A DNA stretch of 64,000 nt, taken from the NCBI GenBank assembly GCA_958296385.1, contig OY282494.1, forward strand, positions 1,533,416 through 1,597,415, given 5' to 3'. This document shows, piece by piece, positions 58,848 through 64,000 of the stretch (the stretch's first letter is position 1; each line of letters opens with the position of its first letter). Position numbers and translations under genes: made by a program. The notes below the pieces were generated by a model. It made no database searches. It was not told the DNA's origin and saw nothing but the letters and a program-made list of their open reading frames with translations. The DNA comes from an uncultured Dehalococcoidia bacterium. Its GTDB lineage: Bacteria; Chloroflexota; Dehalococcoidia; Lucifugimonadales; UBA3495.

Positions 58848-60395
58848 CTAGCGCGCACGACTCCGGGCCGCCGGCCGGGGAGTCCGCTCCTCCCGTTCGC
58901 GACGGAATACCAGCCGCAAGTGCGTCCGGTGAAAGCCGAACCGTTCGCGGATTTGGTTCTCCAGATAGCGTTCGTAAGAGAAATGCAGCAGTTTGGGGTC
59001 GTTGACGCTGAACACAAAGGTGGGCGGGTTGACGCCGACTTGCCGCACCCGCCGGATGCGCAGCCGGTTGCGCAGGTTGCCCCGACGCGAGGGGGGCGAG
59101 TGCGTGGACACAGCGTCGGCCAGCAGGTACTGGAGCTGCCGGAAAGGAACCCGCTTTTGCCGTTCCAGCCAGAGCGACAGGGCGGTATCCAGCAGGTCGT
59201 CAATGCCCTCGCCGGTCAACGAGGAGGTGAAACACACCGGCACGTAGGGCATAAAGTGCAGCCGCTCCCGCACCCGGTGCAGGCTGCGTTCCATCCGAAA
59301 GCGATTGCGATTGACCAAATCCCACTTGTTGACGACGACGATAAGCCCCCGGTTGGTGTCCCAGGCCAGGCCGGCGATGTGGGCGTCCTGAGCGGTGGCC
59401 AGCTCGGTGGCATCGGTAACCAGCAGGGTGATGTCGCTGCGATGGACGGCGTTGACGGCGCGCAGCACGCTGTACCGCTCAATGCCGCGCTGCACCTGTC
59501 CGGGGCGGCGCATTCCGGCGGTGTCAACCAGCGTAATGGTGTGTTCGCGGTACGAAATGGGCGTGTCCAGCGCATCGCGGGTAGTGCCGGCGACCGGGCT
59601 GACGATGCTGCGCTCCTCGCCGAGGATGGCGTTGGTGAGCATAGACTTGCCCACGTTAGTGCGCCCCACGATGGACAGACGCAGTTCGGTGGCCGGGGGC
59701 GGCAGCTCCGCATCGGGGCCGCTGTCGGATTCGCCGTCGTCGTCGAATTCAGGCCAGTCAGCGCCGGCAGCGGGATTTTCGGCGTCCCACTGGTCGGCCA
59801 ATTCCTGCGCCGGCAGCAGTTCCACCAGCCGCTCCAGCAAGTCGTAGATGCCGTAGTTGTGGTAGGCGGAGATGAACGAGGTTTCGGTGATGCCGAGCTG
59901 GTAGAACTCGGAGGCGGCCAGCTCTCGGTTGTCGTTGTCCACCTTGTTAACGGCCAGCATAACGGGCTTGTCGGTGCGGCGCAGACGCTGGGCTACGGCC
60001 TGGTCGGTGGCCGTCAACCCCTGCACGGCGTCGGTAAGGAACACGATGACGTCGGCGGCGCCCATGGCCATATCAGCCTGCTGCTGCACCCGCTGGGGGA
60101 TGTGGCCGTCCGGGTCGTCCTCCAGGCCGCCGGTATCCACCAGCAGGAAATGGCGCCCCTTCCACGACGCGCCGGAGATAAGCCGGTCGCGGGTAGTGCC
60201 GGCCACCTCCGACACGATGGCGTGCCGCCGGGACAGCACGCGGTTGAACAGCGACGACTTGCCCACGTTAGGCCGCCCGATGATAGCCACCATCGGGGTT
60301 GCATCGGCAACGGGAACCCGCTCGGCCGGCTGGACGAACAGCTCAGCCTCCGGGTCAACGTCAATTGATTCGGGCAAATGCTCAGTGGTAGTCAT
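58848..60395 (-). CDS. der: Ribosome-associated GTPase Der (EngA)
   Basis: 515 residues with two GTPase domains: IIGRPNVGKSSLFNRV, DTGG and NKVD in the first; IVGRTNVGKSMLTNAI, DTAG and NKWD in the second. A C-terminal KH-like domain follows. An insertion between domains (about 190-235) is Asp/Glu-rich (PEFDDDGESDSGPDAELPPP). Der is required for 50S assembly. The ATG overlaps the stop of the small coiled-coil gene upstream by 4 bp. Confidence 0.96.
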   Translation of the reverse strand: MTTTEHLPESIDVDPEAELFVQPAERVPVADATPMVAIIGRPNVGKSSLFNRVLSRRHAIVSEVAGTTRDRLISGASWKGRHFLLVDTGGLEDDPDGHIPQRVQQQADMAMGAADVIVFLTDAVQGLTATDQAVAQRLRRTDKPVMLAVNKVDNDNRELAASEFYQLGITETSFISAYHNYGIYDLLERLVELLPAQELADQWDAENPAAGADWPEFDDDGESDSGPDAELPPPATELRLSIVGRTNVGKSMLTNAILGEERSIVSPVAGTTRDALDTPISYREHTITLVDTAGMRRPGQVQRGIERYSVLRAVNAVHRSDITLLVTDATELATAQDAHIAGLAWDTNRGLIVVVNKWDLVNRNRFRMERSLHRVRERLHFMPYVPVCFTSSLTGEGIDDLLDTALSLWLERQKRVPFRQLQYLLADAVSTHSPPSRRGNLRNRLRIRRVRQVGVNPPTFVFSVNDPKLLHFSYERYLENQIRERFGFHRTHLRLVFRREREERTPRPAARSRAR

Positions 60396-60712
60396 ATACT
60401 GCCGTCGGTGGGGGGAGATTGGGGTTGCGGGGCGTTGTTGCGTTGCTGCACCAATTGGAGCAAGGTTTTCAGCATGGCCTGTTGGATGGCATCCGATCGC
60501 TGGCGTTCTTCTGCTAGTTGTTGTTCGGCTCGCCGGCGTTGTTCATCAAACCGTTTGCGTTCTTCGGCTATCTGCTGTTCAGCCCGCTGGCGTTGTTCAT
60601 CGGCCCACCGGCGTTCTGCGTCAGCACGTTCGCGTTCCTCGTCGGCCCGCTGGCGTTCTGCGGCTGCTCGTAGTTCGGCCTGTTGGCGGGCTTCGCGTTC
60701 TTTATTCAGCAT
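60392..60712 (-). CDS. Coiled-coil protein, downstream truncated duplicate
   Basis: 106 residues, almost all a Glu/Arg/Gln/Ala coiled coil (MLNKEREARQQAELRAAAE, ERQRADEERERADAE and so on), ending with LLQLVQQRNN and a short tail. It is closely similar to the C-terminal half of the 168-residue gene just upstream, from MLNKEREARQQAE onward, but lacks that gene's membrane segment. It overlaps der by 4 bp. The function is unknown. Confidence 0.65.
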   Translation of the reverse strand: MLNKEREARQQAELRAAAERQRADEERERADAERRWADEQRQRAEQQIAEERKRFDEQRRRAEQQLAEERQRSDAIQQAMLKTLLQLVQQRNNAPQPQSPPTDGSI

Positions 60713-60724
60713 AGTGATAAGAGG

Positions 60725-61231
60725 TTAGGGCTGCTGGCCGGTCGAGCTACCGCCGTTGCTTTGCTGGCCCAACCGGCCCAAGGCCTCAAGCACAGCCTGG
60801 TGGACCGCAGCCAATTGTTGGCGTTCTGCGGCTACTCGCTCATCGGCCCGTTGGCGCTCTGCGGCTACTCGCTCATCGGCCCGCTGGCGTTCTGCGTCGG
60901 CCCGTTCGCGTTCCTCGTCGGCCCGCTGGCGTTCTACATCGGCTCGCCTTTCGGCTTGTTGGCGGGCTTCGCGTTCTTTGTTTAGCATATAGGTATTGTA
61001 ACCTCCTTTGAGCGCGCCTACGGCCAGGCCGGCGCCGCCGGCTTTGGTGATTATCTCCAGGTTGACGAAGCTGGCCAGGACGCTGGGGTTGCAACAGCAG
61101 GCGCTGGCTTGGGACATTATGCACGGTGTTTTGGTGAAGTACCAGACTGTCCAGACGACTGCTGCGGTGAACAGGCCGAGGAGCAGTGGGCCGCGCCAGG
61201 TGGCTATGGCATCTTTGTAGCGTTCAATCAC
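60725..61231 (-). CDS. Membrane-anchored coiled-coil protein
   Basis: 168 residues from a GTG at 61231. A transmembrane segment (GPLLLGLFTAAVVWTVWYF, 14-32) is followed by ASACCCNPS, a CCC cluster, and a short second hydrophobic stretch near 60-75. The C-terminal 90 residues are a coiled coil with an 11-residue repeat (RADERVAAERQ), encoded by a 33-bp tandem repeat near 60835-60900. Its tail is duplicated as the next gene. Together they precede der on the same strand. Confidence 0.7.
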   Translation of the reverse strand: MIERYKDAIATWRGPLLLGLFTAAVVWTVWYFTKTPCIMSQASACCCNPSVLASFVNLEIITKAGGAGLAVGALKGGYNTYMLNKEREARQQAERRADVERQRADEERERADAERQRADERVAAERQRADERVAAERQQLAAVHQAVLEALGRLGQQSNGGSSTGQQP

Positions 61232-61260
61232 GATAGCGTTTAGTCACTTTGCCAACTTTA

Positions 61261-62193
61261 TCACGCCAGCAGGAATTCCAGTACCGCTTTTTGGGCGTGC
61301 AGGCGGTTGTGGGCTTGCTGGTAGGCAACGGATTGGGGGTGTTCCAACATTCCCTCGGCAACTTCCTCGCCGTAGTGGGCGGGCATATCGTGCATAAAGC
61401 AGGCGTTGGGGGCGGCTTGGGCCATCAGCGCGTCGTCAACCGTGTAGCCTTGAAAGGCCCGGATGCGTTCGGCGGTTTCGGCTTCGTCGCCCATGCTGGT
61501 CCAAACGTCGGTGTACACTACGTTGGCGTCGGTTACTGCGTCGGATGGGCGCACCAGGGGGTGCACGGTGGGTTTGGGGCCGCCGTCGTTACGGGCGCCG
61601 CGCGCGCTGGCCGCGTCCAGCGTGGGTTCCTCCAGCTGGTAGCCGTGAGGGGAGGCGATGGCGAAGTTGATGCCGACGGCGGTTGCGCCCAGGCAGAGGC
61701 TGCGGGCTACGTTGTTGCCGTCGCCGATGTAAGCCAGGTTCAGGCCGTCGGTGCTGCCGTGCGTTTCCGCGATGGTCAGCAGGTCGGCCATGGTCTGGCA
61801 AGGGTGTTCCCAATCGGAAAGGGCGTTGATGACGGGTATGGAGCCGTACTCGGCCAGCGCTACCAGTGAGCGGTGGGAGTTGACGCGGGCGACGACGCAA
61901 TCCACGTATCCGCTGAGGACGCGGGCGACGTCGGACACGGGCTCGCGGCGGCCTAATCCGACTTCATCGGGCGAGAGGTACATCCCAAATCCCCCAAGTT
62001 CGGCAATGCCAATCTGAAAGCTGACGCGGGTTCGCAGCGACGGCTTCTCAAACAGCAGCGCAACCCGCTTGCCGGCCAACGGCTGCACGGCGCCGGCGGG
62101 GGCCGCTTTCAGCGCAGCGGCCCGCTCGGTCAGCCGGCGCGTTTCGTCCGGGGTCAGGTCGGTGATGGACAGGAAATCACGCTTGGAGGGCAT
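61261..62193 (-). CDS. argF: Ornithine carbamoyltransferase
   Basis: 310 residues from the ATG at 62193 (62208 and 62262 are alternatives without a better ribosome binding site). The carbamoyl-phosphate motif reads EKPSLRTR (49-56, STRTR in most) and HPCQ lies at 130-133. The ornithine-loop motif HCLP is HDMP here, so the conserved Cys is Asp. 'EVGLGRREPVSDVARVLSGYVD' is typical. It makes citrulline in arginine synthesis; the HDMP change leaves open another amine substrate. Confidence 0.87.
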   Translation of the reverse strand: MPSKRDFLSITDLTPDETRRLTERAAALKAAPAGAVQPLAGKRVALLFEKPSLRTRVSFQIGIAELGGFGMYLSPDEVGLGRREPVSDVARVLSGYVDCVVARVNSHRSLVALAEYGSIPVINALSDWEHPCQTMADLLTIAETHGSTDGLNLAYIGDGNNVARSLCLGATAVGINFAIASPHGYQLEEPTLDAASARGARNDGGPKPTVHPLVRPSDAVTDANVVYTDVWTSMGDEAETAERIRAFQGYTVDDALMAQAAPNACFMHDMPAHYGEEVAEGMLEHPQSVAYQQAHNRLHAQKAVLEFLLA

Positions 62194-62331
62194 AAGTTGG
62201 CGTCCCATGTCGTTGGCGTTATTCGGATGCGGTTTCGGAGTTGCGAAAACGCTGCCCCGCATACATCTGCTATGATAGCACGACTATTTTTACCCGGCGG
62301 CAGCGCTGCCGCTACCGGAGACAATCCTCAA

Positions 62332-62733
62332 ATGTCCGAAACACCTCTCACCCCCGGCCTGGTGGGCCGCCGCGACTTGCTGGTTTGCGAGCACAACGTG
62401 GCGCCGCACGTGGCCAAGCTGAGCACGCCGTCGATGATTCGCGCTATGGAGCAAGCCTCGCAACGGGCGATTCTGGACTACCTGCCGGCGGAACAATCTA
62501 CCGTTGGCTTTGAGGTCAACATTCGCCACGTGGCCGGCGCTGACATCGGCGCTACGGTTACCGCCGTTGCGGAGCTGGAGCGCGTTGACGGGCGCTGGCT
62601 TTATTTCAAGGTGGAGGCGCTAGACGGCGAGCGCACTATCGGGGTGGGCACGCACCGGCGGGCGATAATTACGCTGCCGCCGGAATCAACTAACCGGGGC
62701 GGCGGCAACGACAGTCACACTCACGAGTTGTAG
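62332..62733 (+). CDS. Hotdog-fold thioesterase, FlK-like
   Basis: 133 residues from the ATG at 62332. VAPHVAKLSTPSMIRAMEQASQ is the FlK-like pattern, with the Thr/Ser and Glu of the catalytic set, and TVGFEVNIRHVAGADIG is the hotdog helix-strand with a His. Relatives hydrolyse acyl-CoA, fluoroacetyl-CoA in the founding case; most are general thioesterases. It is transcribed divergently from argF with a gap of 138 bp. Confidence 0.88.
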   Translation: MSETPLTPGLVGRRDLLVCEHNVAPHVAKLSTPSMIRAMEQASQRAILDYLPAEQSTVGFEVNIRHVAGADIGATVTAVAELERVDGRWLYFKVEALDGERTIGVGTHRRAIITLPPESTNRGGGNDSHTHEL

Positions 62734-62756
62734 CCGGCCAGTCCGGGAAAATCCGG

Positions 62757-63464
62757 CTAAAAAATGCGGTCGGTTTCGGCTACCAGTGGCGGGAGGATGG
62801 CCTCAATCCAGGGCACCATATCCCGCAGCACCTCGACGGGTATTTCGTGCCCCATGCTGTACTCGTTATAGGAAAGGGTGTAGCCTTCGGCGTCGAGAAA
62901 CTCCCGCGTCCGGCGGGCGCTGTCCATTGACACCATCTGGTCGTGGAGGCCGTGGGCGACGAATACCGGCTGGCTGCGGTGGCTGGGCAGCCGGGGGCGC
63001 AGCACTTCCGGGTCGGGCAGCGATGCGCTGAGGGCGACCAGGGCGGCGAACTTGTCGGGTCGTTGCAGCCCCATCCGGTAGGTCATACCGCCGCCCTGGG
63101 AGAACCCCAGCAGCAGCGCGCGGCCATCCTCGGCGCCAAACTCGGCCAGCGTTTCGGCAAAGAACGCGTCCAGAAACGCCTCGGCCTGCGCGTAGTGTTC
63201 CTCGGTGGCCTGGCCGCGCGGGGGGTGCCAGCCGTAGCCGGTCATCCCCGGCGCCAGCTCAAAAGGCACGGGGGCGTTGGGGCAGACGTACACGTAGCCC
63301 TTGCGGTTGATGGACGGGGCAAGGCCGGCCAAATCCTGCATATTGGCGCCGAAACCGTGGAGCATAACCACCAGCGGGTAGCGGGCGTCGGCATCGTAAT
63401 CGTCTGGAAAGATGACCAGGTAGTGCAACCCCTCGCCGGCCACCTGGCGCTGTTCTGCGTGCAT
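62757..63464 (-). CDS. Phospholipase/carboxylesterase family serine hydrolase
   Basis: 235 residues from the ATG at 63464, behind GGAGGGTATTTG; the longer frame to 63509 is not preferred. PLVVMLHGFGANMQDL is the oxyanion strand, LLLGFSQGGGMTY carries the nucleophile Ser, 'FVAHGLHDQMVS' the Asp and 'EYSMGHEIP' the His. The family covers lysophospholipases and carboxylesterases with an alpha/beta fold. No signal peptide, so cytoplasmic. Confidence 0.9.
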   Translation of the reverse strand: MHAEQRQVAGEGLHYLVIFPDDYDADARYPLVVMLHGFGANMQDLAGLAPSINRKGYVYVCPNAPVPFELAPGMTGYGWHPPRGQATEEHYAQAEAFLDAFFAETLAEFGAEDGRALLLGFSQGGGMTYRMGLQRPDKFAALVALSASLPDPEVLRPRLPSHRSQPVFVAHGLHDQMVSMDSARRTREFLDAEGYTLSYNEYSMGHEIPVEVLRDMVPWIEAILPPLVAETDRIF

Positions 63465-63773
63465 CAAATACCCTCCGGCAGCAACGTAAGCGGATTGGAA
63501 AACCGCCAACGCATCCTAACACATGGTGGGCCGGCAACGCCGGCCCGGCGTTAGCGCCGTCAACAGCCGGGCTGGGACAAGTTGCCGCAGCAGCGGCGGC
63601 GCGTGCGCAGCTTGCGCCAGTTGTTGGCCAGCACCGCTGCCGCCCACTGGTGGGGTGGCAAGCCGCTGGCCCGCAAGTTGCCTAGTGGGGCGAATTCTTT
63701 GCCGGATCTGCCATCGCCCGGCGGCTTGGCGGTGTCCTCTCTATCACACAATTGCAGGCACCGTGCGGCGCGG
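63465..63773. other. Intergenic region with one GC hairpin
   Basis: About 310 bp without a supported gene. An 8-bp hairpin (GGGCCGGC with GCCGGCCC, 63528-63546) lies after the esterase start region. Small frames here have no ribosome binding site or known motif. Confidence 0.5.
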
Positions 63774-64000
63774 CTAGGCGGCGGATGTTGTGGCGGCGTT
63801 GGCGTCGGCGCTGCCGAATATGCCGAAGGGGTTCATTGACCGGGGGGCGTCGTAGGCGTCGCTGTTCTCGGTGCGCTTTAGCCAGCCCACCGCCAGGTAG
63901 GTTAGCGGCGTGGCGATTATTTCGTACAGCGACTTGGCAATCCAGGCGCAAATCATTGCGTTGAATACCGGCGCCCACGAGCCGTTGTCAACCCACAGCC
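63774..64000 (-). CDS. Queuosine precursor transporter (VUT/YhhQ family), C-terminal fragment
   Basis: 75 residues to the window edge, where the 5' end is cut off. LWVDNGSWAPVFNAMICAW, then IAKSLYEIIATPLTYLAVGWLKRTE is the C-terminal part of the YhhQ/VUT family, with the conserved K-x(5-6)-ATPLTY segment. These membrane proteins take up preQ0/preQ1 or related queuosine precursors. The last 25 residues are a non-conserved tail. The earlier transmembrane segments cannot be seen here. Confidence 0.82.
   Translation of the reverse strand, partial: LWVDNGSWAPVFNAMICAWIAKSLYEIIATPLTYLAVGWLKRTENSDAYDAPRSMNPFGIFGSADANAATTSAA

Overview
The window is high-GC bacterial chromosome with short intergenic gaps and many overlapping start/stop codons. 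A Chloroflexota origin, perhaps Dehalococcoidia/SAR202-like, is my inference. It rests on der next to plsY, a DUF951 protein beside pyrF, many CaiB-type CoA-transferases and Uma2-family genes, and lipoproteins with Pro/Thr-rich linkers. No rRNA or other taxonomic marker is present to prove it.

Layout. 1-3.6 kb: two family III CoA-transferases around a tandem pair of Uma2 genes. 3.66-4.25 kb: first copy of a structured repeat. 4.3-12.2 kb: a lipoprotein metalloprotease, an SDR, an AAA-ATPase/Toprim pair, a two-subunit 3-oxoacid CoA-transferase, a zeta-like kinase with a small partner, and a PEP-mutase-family lyase. 12.3-19.8 kb: two HicB-like antitoxins, a PIN-like toxin with an XRE-ImmA regulator, and a modification locus made of a large N6-methylase plus a truncated HsdM-HsdS fusion. 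19.8-30.8 kb: metabolism and housekeeping (LLM oxidoreductase, mnmA-rnhB-yraN, a second Uma2 pair, apt, an MBL hydrolase, a site-2 protease beside its apparently dead paralogue, and a molybdopterin oxidoreductase with its flavin reductase). 30.9-43.6 kb: an accessory island, nearly all on the minus strand, with an FRG-TPR protein, two related small basic proteins, a retropepsin-like protease pair, ImmA, a zinc-binding HNH-like protein, and a two-gene methylase plus PLD-helicase system. 43.7-53.9 kb: tRNA-Gln, a dead class I amidotransferase, gyrA, a hydrolase, a flavin reductase, a corrinoid-binding protein flanked by inverted palindromic repeats, two MFS transporters, DUF951 and pyrF. 54-58 kb: two inverted copies of the structured repeat enclosing sfsA, an endonuclease III-like gene, a one-spacer type I-E-like CRISPR unit and a cytochrome P450. 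58-64 kb: plsY, der, duplicated coiled-coil genes, argF, a thioesterase, an esterase and a queuosine-precursor transporter fragment.

The strongest lead for something undescribed is the roughly 450-bp element present three times (about 3660, 54040 and, inverted, 57600). Each copy has a perfect 14-bp long-range inverted repeat around a 205-211 nt core. A downstream hairpin keeps its pairing although its sequence differs between copies. This suggests a mobile structured RNA without a protein gene. I cannot assign a family. HEARO/omega-RNA is a guess that a covariance-model search would settle. Other leads are the lone CRISPR unit fused to the 3' end of the endonuclease gene, the inverted palindromes around the corrinoid-binding gene, three enzyme homologues that lost catalytic residues, and a small basic protein family with two members in the accessory island.
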